From NCBI GenBank assembly GCA_964648335.1, contig CAZYLZ010000001.1, positions 104,165 to 168,164 on the forward strand: a stretch of 64,000 bases of DNA, read 5' to 3'. Both the position numbers and the translations under genes were made by a program. Source of the stretch: CAZYLZ01 sp964648335 (GTDB lineage Bacteria > Patescibacteriota > Minisyncoccia > Phycocordibacterales > UBA2100). This document shows positions 10,029-18,902 of this stretch, piece by piece (positions within the stretch are counted from its first letter, which is position 1; the number at the start of each line of letters is the position of its first letter). The notes beneath the pieces were generated by a model. That model was not told the DNA's origin. It searched no databases and worked only from the letters and a program-made list of their open reading frames with translations.

Positions 10029-11375
10029 ATGGCAAAAACAGCAGTACAAGCGGCAGGGATGATCATCACTTACAACAAAGGTAAGGCGAATGAATTCAAC
10101 GCGCTCAATAACGTCAATGCCGAGATTTATCCGCGCGAATACATCATCCTCTTCGGTCCGTCGGGTTGCGGCAAGTCGACCTTGCTCTATACGATGCTCG
10201 GGGGCATCCCACCCGAAAAGGGGCATATGTACGTGAAAGGCGAAGACATCTACGCCTACACTCCCGCCGAGATGAATGAATATCAGCAGTCGACCATCGG
10301 GATCGTGTACCAGCAGTTCAACCTCATCTCTTCGATATCGGTGCTCGATAATGTCGCTTTGCCGATGATTTTCCTCGGAAAGTCGGTCGCTGAGCGTAAT
10401 GCGCGCGCGTCCGAGCTTTTGCGTCGTTTCGGCATCCCGGAACGTCTCGAGGACAAGCTTCCGACGAATATGTCCGGTGGACAGCAGCAGCGTGTGGCGG
10501 TTGCGCGCGCATTGGTGAACGATCCGGAAATCCTTCTCGCCGATGAGCCGGTCGGTAACCTCGACTCCATCTCTGCAGAGCACGTCATGGACTCGTTCAA
10601 GGAGATCAACGAGAAAGACCGCAAGACCGTGGTGCTTGTCACACACGACGCGAAGTACCTTCCGTACGCGCACCGGGTATTTTATATGCGCGATGGAGCG
10701 CTCCGACGCATCGTCGTGAATCCAGAGAAGGATCAGATATTGCACATGAAGCCGGGCGAGACGATCGTGACCGAGATCGAGCTCTTGAACCGACTCTACC
10801 CATATGCCGAGCCGATCGAACTCAAGGTGAAGAGCCTGGTTAATTACGCGACGCAGACCATTGGATTCGCACAGCTCGAACGGTTGGAAAAGGGGATATT
10901 GCAGGTGCTCCGCGGCGCTTTCGATGAAGCTATGTTTAACGAATACCTCCAGAAGGGCATGCGCGAGGGCGGCGTCGGTATCGTGAGCGAAGAGAGTAGA
11001 GATATCACGAAAAAGGTGTTTGCTATCGTGAGACAGTCGAAAGACGTGCACCAGTATCGCGAAGAGGTAAAAAATGACACCATGTTCTTGCACCAGCGCA
11101 AGTTCATTGACCGGATCCTTACCTATATTCTCGAGGAGACAGGAACGGTTTCGACGCCGCAGCAGCTCAAGATCCTCCATGATGCGGTTGCCGACCGCGT
11201 CGGGGGCATCACCAACGGAAGCGAATTCGAAGAGATACTCGCGCTCCCGTTCGAGCTCGGTGGAGCCAATTACCCAGAACTTGTTGCACACCGCACTGCA
11301 CGGTATCTCGAGAAGCTGATCGCGCAAGGTGGGTATATCATTCTTGCTAACGAGCTCCTCGGAGCGCACACCTAA
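10029..11375 (+). CDS. ABC transporter ATPase (LolD/MacB type) with long C-terminal extension
   Basis: 448 residues. The ATPase domain occupies about 1-230: Walker A GPSGCGKST (43-51), Q-loop YQQF, signature MSGGQ (148-152), Walker B ILLADEP (168-174), H-loop THD (205-206). This fits the family that pairs with FtsX/MacB permeases, usually about 220-250 residues long. Here about 215 extra residues follow. They are mixed helical and charged, recognisable to me as no known domain, and may be regulatory. The gene lies between the Fn3-like gene and the permease gene. Confidence 0.9.
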   Translation: MAKTAVQAAGMIITYNKGKANEFNALNNVNAEIYPREYIILFGPSGCGKSTLLYTMLGGIPPEKGHMYVKGEDIYAYTPAEMNEYQQSTIGIVYQQFNLISSISVLDNVALPMIFLGKSVAERNARASELLRRFGIPERLEDKLPTNMSGGQQQRVAVARALVNDPEILLADEPVGNLDSISAEHVMDSFKEINEKDRKTVVLVTHDAKYLPYAHRVFYMRDGALRRIVVNPEKDQILHMKPGETIVTEIELLNRLYPYAEPIELKVKSLVNYATQTIGFAQLERLEKGILQVLRGAFDEAMFNEYLQKGMREGGVGIVSEESRDITKKVFAIVRQSKDVHQYREEVKNDTMFLHQRKFIDRILTYILEETGTVSTPQQLKILHDAVADRVGGITNGSEFEEILALPFELGGANYPELVAHRTARYLEKLIAQGGYIILANELLGAHT

Positions 11376-11379
11376 ACGT

Positions 11380-12588
11380 ATGAAAGCAAAAGACATCGCA
11401 ATGCTCTCGACTCGTATGTTCAAGACGAACCCGTCTCGAACGTGGCTCACTATCCTCGGCATGGGTGTCGGAACCGGTGCTGTCGTGGCTCTTGTGGGTC
11501 TTGGCTTCGGACTTCAGAGCATCATTCTCGAGCGCATCGTCTTCGGTGAGACTCTCTTGAGCTTGAACGTGGCTAATCCGCCATCATTGGTGGTGAAGCT
11601 CGACCAGAAGACTATCGATGACTTTGCTACAGACCCGTTGGTTAAAGATGTCTCGCCTATGGCGAGCTTCCCTACCTTGGTGACCTACGAAGGCCTTACC
11701 GGTAATGCATTCTTGCAGGGTATGAAGCCCTCGTACTTCCTGTATACCGGAGGCAAGGCTGAGGCAGGAGAGCTCTTTTCCGATGCGACCGCGATCGACG
11801 ATCGCGATAATGTCATCATCTCGTCGGCCATGCTCAAGCTGTTCGGTGTCGAGAAGCCCGAACAGGCCCTCGGCAAGAAGATCAGCTTCCGAGTATTCGT
11901 CCCGATCGAAGGTACCGAAGAATCGACGGAGATAAACCTTACGAAACAATACACGATAAAAGGTGTGAGCGGCGACGTATCGTCCTTGGTGGCCATCATG
12001 ACAATGGACGAGTTCCAGTCTCATTTCAAAATTCCTCACTACGAGCGTACCCAAGTGCGCGTCCTAAAGAGTGATAACCTTGCCGAGGTACAGAACGCAA
12101 TCCTTGCGAAAGGATTTACCGTGACGGCTCTTTCGAAGACGGTCGAGCAGGCGAACAAGATCTTCCAGGGAATCCAGTTCGTCCTGGCTGTGTTCGGGGG
12201 TATCGCACTGACGGTTTCTGCAATCGGTATGTTCAACACGATGACGGTTACGCTCCTCGAACGCACTGCGGAAATCGGCGTCATGCGAACTATCGGCGCA
12301 TCCTCGACCGATATCGTGATTCTGTTCGTCGCCGAGTCGATCATCGTAGGGTTTTTGGGAGGGGTCGTAGGAATACTCATCGGGGTGGGGATAGGGTTCG
12401 GATTAAATGGAGTCGTCAGTGTTGCGGCAAGTAAATTCGGCGGAGAGTCGGTGCGCATCTTTGCATACCCGATGCCGTTTCTAGTGTTCATCGCGTCGTT
12501 CTCGGCTGCCGTCGGTTTCTTGACGGGACTGTTTCCAGCACGTCGTGCGGCGAAGATCAACCCGCTCGACGCTATCAGGTACAAATAA
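11380..12588 (+). CDS. ABC transporter permease, FtsX/MacB family
   Basis: 402 residues from the ATG at 11380, 4 bases after the ATPase stop; an upstream in-frame start at 11329 would overlap the ATPase gene by 47 bases. One transmembrane segment near residues 25-50 is followed by a MacB-like extracellular domain (about 55-255). Three C-terminal transmembrane segments carry the FtsX signature region (MFNTMTVTLLERTAEIGVMRTIGA is typical, split here by position ~285-308). It ends PARRAAKINPLDAIRYK, the usual end of this family. With the ATPase it forms an exporter or mechanotransmission complex; the substrate is unknown. Confidence 0.9.
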   Translation: MKAKDIAMLSTRMFKTNPSRTWLTILGMGVGTGAVVALVGLGFGLQSIILERIVFGETLLSLNVANPPSLVVKLDQKTIDDFATDPLVKDVSPMASFPTLVTYEGLTGNAFLQGMKPSYFLYTGGKAEAGELFSDATAIDDRDNVIISSAMLKLFGVEKPEQALGKKISFRVFVPIEGTEESTEINLTKQYTIKGVSGDVSSLVAIMTMDEFQSHFKIPHYERTQVRVLKSDNLAEVQNAILAKGFTVTALSKTVEQANKIFQGIQFVLAVFGGIALTVSAIGMFNTMTVTLLERTAEIGVMRTIGASSTDIVILFVAESIIVGFLGGVVGILIGVGIGFGLNGVVSVAASKFGGESVRIFAYPMPFLVFIASFSAAVGFLTGLFPARRAAKINPLDAIRYK

Positions 12589-12628
12589 TCGTGGTGTGGT
12601 CATATCCGGGAGCCATTTTGCTGGAAAC

Positions 12629-12646
12629 TTATCCACCTTATCCACA
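12629..12646 (+). promoter_or_regulatory. Two abutting DnaA-box-like nonamers
   Basis: TTATCCACC is directly followed by TTATCCACA (the consensus DnaA box) in the gap between 12588 and 12694. Another TTATCCACA lies at 38771-38779. No replication genes are nearby, so a regulatory or chance role is more likely than an origin. Confidence 0.3.
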
Positions 12647-12672
12647 ATTTTAGACTGAGGAGGTCCTAAAAA

Positions 12673-12681
12673 TGCTACTAT
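12673..12681 (+). promoter_or_regulatory. Extended -10 promoter for the gene at 12694
   Basis: TGC-TACTAT ends 12 bases before the ATG, giving a leader of about 6 bases. No Shine-Dalgarno site and no good -35. Confidence 0.55.
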
Positions 12682-12693
12682 TTCCTTACTAGT

Positions 12694-14577
12694 ATGTCGA
12701 AAGCATCGCACGCGTTTTACCTTTGCAAAGACTATGTCAGACGCACGTTCGGGCTGCCCGATAATCCTACTGCGGGCAAGGTGACGCTTTTTACAGTTGT
12801 AGGAGCGACTATCGCTGTTTTCATCGGGTCATTCGCCTTCTTTGACGTGAATGTCTCGACCGTTAGCGCCGACGACGTCACAACTTCTGTCACGGTACTA
12901 AACACGCCGCCAGTCTGGACTGTCGATGCCGAGGAAAGCACTGAGTCTTCAACAACGACTCCAACAAACTCGGGTTCAGTACTGAGCTTCGTGGGAACCG
13001 CGACAGACTCGAACAACGATAACTACTTCCTGCTCATCTGTAAGACCTCAGGGACTCCGACGGCGTCTTCCAATGCTCCTCCGGCATGCAACGGCGGCAT
13101 TTCAAATCAATGGGCGCGATCGGCGACGACCACCAGCGGTGCGCAAGCGACGGCGTCTACCTCGACTAAAGAGACCTTCCCCTTCAATGCCGAGGCAAAC
13201 CATTGGTATGCATGGGTCTGCGATGCAAACGCGTCCTTGGCGCGCTGCAATGCGACATTCAAGCAGGGAAGCGGCGCTACGGCCTCGCCGTTTGTCATAA
13301 ACCATCCCCCAACCTTCATCTCGGTAAGCAATAACGGACCGGTCTTGCCAGGCATCCCTATAACATGGACGACGGTGGCCTCGGACACTGACGCTATCCG
13401 CGGCGCCGACACGCTCGCGCTATTCGTATGCAAGGCAGCAGACTTTACTGGCTCTGACTGCGGGGCTGGCGGTTCATGGGCCTCGACTACTTACTATGCG
13501 TTGAACAATCCCCAAGCCTCGACCACTATCGCGATTCCCACGCAAGACAAGCAGTATTCTGCGTTCGTGTACGTTATAGACTTTAAGGGCCGTACTGCGA
13601 CCTCTTCGCAGCAGGGATTCAACTCGGCCTACTACGTATCGAACGCGACGCCAGCGGTGACGGCTGCGACGATCAGTCTCGTGGATACCGATAACTCAGG
13701 TAACCTGACCCTGCTCACACCACACGCATCGACGACCGGATTCAAAGTCCAGTTCGAGGTGACCGACAACAATAGCTGCCTGAACGCATCGAGTACGCGC
13801 GAGATCGGCACAACCACGATAAACGTCTATCGCTCGAGCGTGACGCAGGCTGCCTGCATGGTTTCTGGTGACTATAATTCCAACAGTTGCTATACGGCTC
13901 AATCTTCGCTGTTTCCGATAAGCTGCACCCAAGATGTCGCATCGTGTAGCGGGGCATCGGACGTGAGCGCAACATGGACATGTACCCACACCCTTTGGTA
14001 TAACGCAGACCCGACTGACGCATCGACCCAATACACGGCAGATAACTGGCTCGCTTCAGTCCAGGCCTACGACAATAACTACGCAACAAGTACGCTTACG
14101 GAGTCGACGACCGGCAACGAGCTTTCGAGCTTCCTGGCGTTCGATGTCTCTTCGACCTCGATCAGCTTCGGGGCATTGGAGCCGGGTCAGCAGAATGACC
14201 CGCTCGCCACGACGACCGACCTTCTCGCATACGGCAACGTCGGACTGGACGAAGATCTCTACGGAGACACCATGTGTACCACCTGGACGACGGCAGACTC
14301 ATGTGACATCGGCGGAGTTAATGCGGCAACGAAGATTCCGGTCAGTAATCAGAAGTTCGCGACATCCTCTGTCGCGTATGCGGCAGGAAACACCCTTACG
14401 GGCTCAACATCGCCGTCGCTCCTCCTCATAAATGTTCCTAAGACCATTGCTACGAGCTCACCACAGACCAGGAACACTTGGTGGGGTATCAACATCCCGA
14501 GTGCCATAACGTTGGCAGGTAACTATTCGGGTCAAAACACCATCACTGCGATAAAGAGCGATCCTGCCAACTGGTAG
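12694..14577 (+). CDS. Membrane-anchored or secreted Thr/Ser-rich surface protein
   Basis: 627 residues. A basic N-terminus is followed by a transmembrane or uncleaved signal segment at about residues 28-50. The extracellular part contains Cys-bearing repeats (an LLICKTSGTP-type segment and an LFVCKAADFTGSDCG-type segment). The last ~250 residues resemble the end of the giant protein at 7412: VYRSxV, Cys pairs, a N/I-ADPTD motif, then FG-x-L, K-F/Y-ATS and a final WGINIP. It has its own promoter. Function unknown; the shared C-terminal block suggests a common anchoring or assembly role. Confidence 0.8.
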   Translation: MSKASHAFYLCKDYVRRTFGLPDNPTAGKVTLFTVVGATIAVFIGSFAFFDVNVSTVSADDVTTSVTVLNTPPVWTVDAEESTESSTTTPTNSGSVLSFVGTATDSNNDNYFLLICKTSGTPTASSNAPPACNGGISNQWARSATTTSGAQATASTSTKETFPFNAEANHWYAWVCDANASLARCNATFKQGSGATASPFVINHPPTFISVSNNGPVLPGIPITWTTVASDTDAIRGADTLALFVCKAADFTGSDCGAGGSWASTTYYALNNPQASTTIAIPTQDKQYSAFVYVIDFKGRTATSSQQGFNSAYYVSNATPAVTAATISLVDTDNSGNLTLLTPHASTTGFKVQFEVTDNNSCLNASSTREIGTTTINVYRSSVTQAACMVSGDYNSNSCYTAQSSLFPISCTQDVASCSGASDVSATWTCTHTLWYNADPTDASTQYTADNWLASVQAYDNNYATSTLTESTTGNELSSFLAFDVSSTSISFGALEPGQQNDPLATTTDLLAYGNVGLDEDLYGDTMCTTWTTADSCDIGGVNAATKIPVSNQKFATSSVAYAAGNTLTGSTSPSLLLINVPKTIATSSPQTRNTWWGINIPSAITLAGNYSGQNTITAIKSDPANW

Positions 14578-14751
14578 AGATGCTTTTGGAGCATGCATTG
14601 CGGTGAAAACGTTCGCAGTACATGCATTCTTTTACCTACAAACAGCCCACCGCCTTTCATTCATCGGGTGAGGTATCCCGACGGTACTCGGGCCATTGCG
14701 CAAGATACGCAGTGTTTGCGTGCTCAAACGGCAAAAAACGAGGGTCTCACG

Positions 14752-14760
14752 TGCTAGAAT
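14752..14760 (+). promoter_or_regulatory. Extended -10 promoter for the gene at 14768
   Basis: TGC-TAGAAT ends 7 bases before the ATG at 14768, so the transcript would begin at or next to the start codon (leaderless). The 184 bases before it (14578-14761) hold no gene; they contain a weak imperfect hairpin around 14592-14632 and a hairpin CCCGA/TCGGG near 14675. Confidence 0.55.
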
Positions 14761-14767
14761 TATGGTC

Positions 14768-15760
14768 ATGAAGTCGGCCATGCAACGGCTCGGTATTTTG
14801 CGTTACGCGCCTGTTTTGGCGATCGTTGCTGTCGTGGTGTCGCTATTCCCGGGACATGCGTACGCCGGTTTCGGTATCACACCTCCCTATGTCAATAATG
14901 ATCGACTCACTCGCGGAACTCAGTATAAACAGGAGATAACGCTGGTGCGCTCAGACCCGAACGAGGACCTGAAGGCGATCATCACTTTGAACATTCCGGG
15001 CGCCGAGAGCTGGATTTCGATTGACAAGGGTAAGGAATTCACGCTGCCGAAAGGAGAGAGACAAGTGCCGATCGTCGTGACGGTTACGGTTCCTAAGGAT
15101 GCGGAGTACAAGCAATACAAAGGTGCCATCAGAATCAGAACCTCTGCTGCGGATAACGCACCAGCAGGTGGCGGAGTCTCTATCGCGCTGGGAGCGCAGA
15201 TTGACGTCGATATGAAGGTCGTGGACAAGATCTATGATTTCGAAGTCAGGCGCATCCGCCTCGTCGATCTCGAAGAGGGCCATACTCGCTTCGGACTGTT
15301 CTTCCCGGCGAAGATTAGGTTTTTCATGACCATCGAGAACACAGGTAACACCGAGTACGGTCCAACGAAGGTCAAGTTCGACATCTTTGATGCTGAGCAG
15401 GAGACGCTGTTGGAATCGACCGAAAACACCAATAGGATCGAGCGGATAGCACCGTTCGGCATAAAGGAAATCGTGGCCGAGCTGCCTACTCGATTACCAG
15501 CCGGGCGCTACGCGGCGAAATACACCATTTTCAATGGCGAGAAGGTCGCGCAGCAAAACGTCGCGAATATTTCGATCGCGGTGTTCGGCGCAGTTCCAGG
15601 ATACGAAGGTTACGGATTCGAAGGGCTCTCGATCGCCGACAAGCTCAAGGTATTGGTCGTGCTCGGAGTGCCATTCGCACTTCTCGTAGGTCTCATAATT
15701 GCGGTCATCATCCGTCGAAAGAATCGCCGACGCCCGCGAACGACGCATGCTTTCCGATAA
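14768..15760 (+). CDS. Single-pass membrane protein with DUF916-like ectodomain
   Basis: 330 residues from the ATG at 14768, chosen because the promoter sits directly in front of it; a longer reading from 14696 would start upstream of that promoter. The signal peptide ends about at HAYA-GFGI. The ectodomain starts with ITPPYVNNDRL and has the beta-sandwich pattern of DUF916-like/WxL-type proteins (RGTQYKQEITLVRS, LPKGERQVPIVVTVTVPKD, then a second domain starting IENTGNTEYGP). A transmembrane segment lies at about 295-318, followed by a basic tail. First gene of the cohesin/dockerin locus. Confidence 0.75.
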   Translation: MKSAMQRLGILRYAPVLAIVAVVVSLFPGHAYAGFGITPPYVNNDRLTRGTQYKQEITLVRSDPNEDLKAIITLNIPGAESWISIDKGKEFTLPKGERQVPIVVTVTVPKDAEYKQYKGAIRIRTSAADNAPAGGGVSIALGAQIDVDMKVVDKIYDFEVRRIRLVDLEEGHTRFGLFFPAKIRFFMTIENTGNTEYGPTKVKFDIFDAEQETLLESTENTNRIERIAPFGIKEIVAELPTRLPAGRYAAKYTIFNGEKVAQQNVANISIAVFGAVPGYEGYGFEGLSIADKLKVLVVLGVPFALLVGLIIAVIIRRKNRRRPRTTHAFR

Positions 15761-16931
15761 CCGTCATTTCCGCGAGCTCCTTCACGAGACGCGCCTCAAT
15801 GCGACACTTGTGCTGCTTGTCGGTCTTATGATCGCGGCTGCCGTGCTCATGTGGGGTGTGTCTCTGACACAGGCAAATGACGTTCCCACATCTGCCATCA
15901 TCACAATCTGCGGCGATGGTCTCGTCGGTGTCGGAGAAGTCTGCGATGCCGGACGGCCGTTCAATATCGGGGGCTACGCTTCGTCAACGACTTTGCGTAC
16001 GTGCGAACCGGGGTGCGAGACGTTCGGACCCTATTGCGGAGATCACACACTCCAGGTTCGCTTCGGGGAACAGTGCGATGACGGCAATAACACTTCGGGA
16101 GACCTTTGTGATGCGACCTGCGCGACAGAACCGCCACCGCCACCTACGGGTGGAGCCGGAGGCTCGCCGTCGGTCGGGAGTACGCCGTTCGTACCTGGGG
16201 CATCTCCCGGTTCCATCCCGTCGGAGCGGCAGACCAAGGTAGTGCTGCGGGGGAAGGCATACGCAAACAGTACCGTGAACATTCTCCTTGACGGCAAGGC
16301 GGTAGGTACGGTTACTGCAGACTCGAATGCAGATTTCCTGTTCACGACGACCGCGATAACTCCGGGGACTGCTACCTTCAGTTTCTGGTCGCGCGATGCT
16401 GCCGGGGTCGATTCAATAACCACATCAATGGTATTCGAAGTCGTGCAAAGCGCCGTCACCACACTCGCGAACATTTATCTGCCACCGACTATCGCGGCGA
16501 GTAGCAAGCAGATCAAGCCCGGTGGGCTCGTTACTCTCTCGGGCTACACAGTGCCTTCGGCCAAGGTCTCCTCTCCGATAATCCCCGGCGACAAGAGTGC
16601 TCTCTCATCGACCGCCGATGGTAGCGGCAAGTGGGCGCTCCAGGTAGACACAGCATCGCTGTCCAACGGATTCCACAGCGTCAAATCCATGTTTCAGCTC
16701 CCAGACGGCAGCAAGAGCGGGTACGGACGTTCGCTAAGTTTCTTCGTCGGTGAAGGGGAGCCTCCTGCGGGCAAATCACCTGACTTGAACCTCGACGGCA
16801 AGGTCAACCTCATCGACTTCTCTATATTCCTGACCTCATGGGGGACCGACAACGATCGCAGTGACTTCAATAGCGACACCAAGGTGAATCTTGCCGACTT
16901 CAGTATCATGCTCTTCGCTTGGACCGGCTAA
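15747..16931 (+). CDS. Dockerin-bearing surface protein with DUF4215-like Cys-rich repeats
   Basis: 394 residues from the ATG at 15747, overlapping the previous gene by 14 bases. A transmembrane or signal-anchor segment spans residues ~20-40. Two Cys-rich repeats follow at about 54-127 (CGDG...EVCDAG and YCGD...EQCDDGNN...CDATC), matching the DUF4215/Myxococcus Cys-rich type. A PPPPP linker leads to two Ig-like domains (about 165-340). A C-terminal dockerin at about 345-394 has two EF-hand-like loops, DLNLDGKVNLID and DFNSDTKVNLAD, each followed by FSI and W. The dockerin would bind Ca and a cohesin; candidates are encoded just downstream. Confidence 0.85.
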   Translation: MLSDNRHFRELLHETRLNATLVLLVGLMIAAAVLMWGVSLTQANDVPTSAIITICGDGLVGVGEVCDAGRPFNIGGYASSTTLRTCEPGCETFGPYCGDHTLQVRFGEQCDDGNNTSGDLCDATCATEPPPPPTGGAGGSPSVGSTPFVPGASPGSIPSERQTKVVLRGKAYANSTVNILLDGKAVGTVTADSNADFLFTTTAITPGTATFSFWSRDAAGVDSITTSMVFEVVQSAVTTLANIYLPPTIAASSKQIKPGGLVTLSGYTVPSAKVSSPIIPGDKSALSSTADGSGKWALQVDTASLSNGFHSVKSMFQLPDGSKSGYGRSLSFFVGEGEPPAGKSPDLNLDGKVNLIDFSIFLTSWGTDNDRSDFNSDTKVNLADFSIMLFAWTG

Positions 16932-16948
16932 CAGGTCTGAGTACGCGG

Positions 16949-16954
16949 TATACT
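16949..16954 (+). promoter_or_regulatory. -10 element for the cohesin pair
   Basis: TATACT ends 12 bases before the ATG at 16967, giving a leader of about 5 bases. The upstream ATG at 16955 abuts the -10 and would lie before the transcription start. Confidence 0.5.
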
Positions 16955-16966
16955 ATGCTTACGACT

Positions 16967-17902
16967 ATGCGAAATGTATTCATCGTCTCTACTTTGTTGA
17001 GCACGCTCATGCCACTCTCTGTGAGCGCAGCCTCATTCGTGCTTGATCCAGTTGAGGGATCATACGGAACCGGCGATACGTTCATCGTGGCAGTCCGCGT
17101 CGATGCAGGTGGCGAATGCCTCAACGCGGCACAGGTCACACTCGACTATCCGAAAGAGACGCTCCGGGCAGTCGACTTCAGTAAGGGCGACTCGATTTTC
17201 AGCCTGTGGATCGATGAACCGGTACTTGATGCCGATTCCGGTAAGGTCATTTTCGCTGGCGGGATACCAGGCGGCTATTGCGGAAGGATCACCGGCGACC
17301 CGGCCCCTACCGACATTCTCGGGAAGGTCGTATTTAGCGTGATCGGCACCAAAGCTAAAACGGTATCCATAGCGACGGGGCCTGAGTCGGAAGCGTATCT
17401 CAACGATGGACTCGGGACGAAGATCTTGCCGAAATCCGGCCAAGCAACATTCTCGATCGGCACCTCGCGGGTGCAGCCGTCGAGCGAGTGGACCGATTTG
17501 GTAGCCGAGGATAAAACTCCGCCGGACCCATTCATCATCCAGGTACAATCCGAAAAAGGAGTCCTCGGTGGGAAGCGCTTTGCCGTGTTCTCGACGATAG
17601 ATAAACAGAGCGGGCTCGACCACTATGATATCTACGAAGACGGCGGCTGGAGCCGCATAGAGAGTCCGTATGTGCTGAAAGGGCCAGCATCTCAATCGCT
17701 CAGGATCCGGGCCGTGGATAAGGCGGGGAACGAGCGCATTGCTGAGTATGTGCCAAACGACGCCCTTTCGACCCCTATGACGGCCGATATTGCACCGAGC
17801 CTACTCTCGCTCATAGTCCTGTTCGTCATCTTTGGCATTCTCGCCATGACACATCTGTATATCGAGCGGAAGAAGGAAGAAGAGGCCGCGGCATCGCTAT
17901 GA
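16967..17902 (+). CDS. Membrane-anchored cohesin-like protein 1
   Basis: 311 residues from the ATG at 16967. The signal peptide ends at about VSA-ASF. A cohesin-like beta domain covers about residues 20-160 (FVLDPVEGSYGTGDTFIVAVRV, AQVTLDYPKETLRAV, VIFAGGIPGG, LGKVVFSVIG). An Ig-like or Y_Y_Y-like domain follows (DHYDIYEDGGWSRIES, RIRAVDKAGNE). The C-terminal transmembrane segment (about 277-300) is followed by a short KKEEE tail. The protein should sit in the membrane with the cohesin outside. It overlaps the next gene by 4 bases (ATGA), so the two cohesin proteins are translationally coupled. Confidence 0.8.
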   Translation: MRNVFIVSTLLSTLMPLSVSAASFVLDPVEGSYGTGDTFIVAVRVDAGGECLNAAQVTLDYPKETLRAVDFSKGDSIFSLWIDEPVLDADSGKVIFAGGIPGGYCGRITGDPAPTDILGKVVFSVIGTKAKTVSIATGPESEAYLNDGLGTKILPKSGQATFSIGTSRVQPSSEWTDLVAEDKTPPDPFIIQVQSEKGVLGGKRFAVFSTIDKQSGLDHYDIYEDGGWSRIESPYVLKGPASQSLRIRAVDKAGNERIAEYVPNDALSTPMTADIAPSLLSLIVLFVIFGILAMTHLYIERKKEEEAAASL

Positions 17903-18894
17903 GCAACGGCCGTCACTGGCTCGCCATATACCTGCTGCTTGCCTGCGTCGTTATGGGACCGACGCCTCTGTTTGCAGTCGGAGCATCGCTCAAGATAGTC
18001 CCCGAGACTGTGCGCAGTGTGGTCGGAGAATCTGTCACATTCGATATTCTGGCGGACACTGGCGGACAGCCGTCGTTTGCCGCGGAGGCCGAGATTTCTT
18101 TCGATCCGAGTCAAGTATACGTCGAGAGCATTTCCACAGAGGGTTCCGTGCTCGGATCTTGGGCGACGAATCCGGAATTCTCGAACGATCTCGGCGTGGT
18201 CAGATTCTCAGGACTTGCTCCTAACCGTTTTGATGGCGCTGCTCAAAAGTTGCTTTCCATAACGCTGGTACCTAAGACCGCCGGCAGCGGGGCGCTCCGC
18301 ATCATTTCTGGGGCTCTTCTGGCGTCAGATGCCCGTGGGTCGAATATCCTCGCGGAGCTGATACCGGCCTCCTACGTTTCCGAGGCTGCTATCGCGCCGA
18401 TAGCAGCGCGTCCAGTCGTGGCTGCGCCGATACCTGAGGCGCCAAGTACCTTAGGAGCCACTCCTTCGGTACTTGGCGCATCGACAGTTGTAGCGCCCTC
18501 AATCTGGGACTACCCGGTGGCACCTATCTTAGGCGAGCGGCTTATCGTCAAAGGCACCGCGATGCCGGACAGTAAGGTCCTCGTCGTATACGTCCGCAAC
18601 TTGGAGCCTGAGGTCATCGGCGAGACACGCGCCGCATCAGACGGTTCGTTTGTCTATGCTTCGGACGAGCGCATGCAAGAGGGCACGTATCGCCTGTGGG
18701 CCGAGATAGAAAACGATACCGGAGAGAGAGGCGAGCATTCGATGGAAGTATCGTTTAGCATCATATCGAATCAGGTCGCCGCAAGCGCAATCGCGCTCGG
18801 AAATGTCGGAACGGGCGCAGGCCTAGTCATGGCGGGTCTTGTTTTTGTGGGACTTGTTGCTATCGCCGTCTTGCGACGCTCACGATTCGTGTAG
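17899..18894 (+). CDS. Membrane-anchored cohesin-like protein 2
   Basis: 331 residues. Signal peptide about 1-28 (FAVGASL). Cohesin-like domain about 28-160: SLKIVPETVRSVVGESVTFDI, AEISFDPSQVYVES, VVRFSGLAPNRF, LLSITLVPKTAG. A Pro/Ala linker follows, then an Ig-like domain (about 205-290). The transmembrane segment at about 300-323 ends in RRSRFV. Same layout as the gene before it, with a 4-base overlap, so the two are paralogous anchors made together. The gene on the other strand ends 8 bases further on. Confidence 0.8.
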   Translation: MSNGRHWLAIYLLLACVVMGPTPLFAVGASLKIVPETVRSVVGESVTFDILADTGGQPSFAAEAEISFDPSQVYVESISTEGSVLGSWATNPEFSNDLGVVRFSGLAPNRFDGAAQKLLSITLVPKTAGSGALRIISGALLASDARGSNILAELIPASYVSEAAIAPIAARPVVAAPIPEAPSTLGATPSVLGASTVVAPSIWDYPVAPILGERLIVKGTAMPDSKVLVVYVRNLEPEVIGETRAASDGSFVYASDERMQEGTYRLWAEIENDTGERGEHSMEVSFSIISNQVAASAIALGNVGTGAGLVMAGLVFVGLVAIAVLRRSRFV

Positions 18895-18902
18895 CGTCAG
18901 CG

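Noticed and set aside
10017..11462. 481-codon minus-strand reading frame
   Set aside because: It lies opposite the ABC ATPase, whose motifs are unmistakable; the minus-strand product has no recognisable motif.
12600..12690. Replication origin, from the DnaA-like boxes
   Set aside because: Only two boxes, no A+T-rich unwinding region, and no dnaA, dnaN or similar gene nearby.
15699..15746. Longer N-terminus for the dockerin protein
   Set aside because: It would extend the overlap with the previous gene to 62 bases and add a charged stretch; the ATG at 15747 is a better start.
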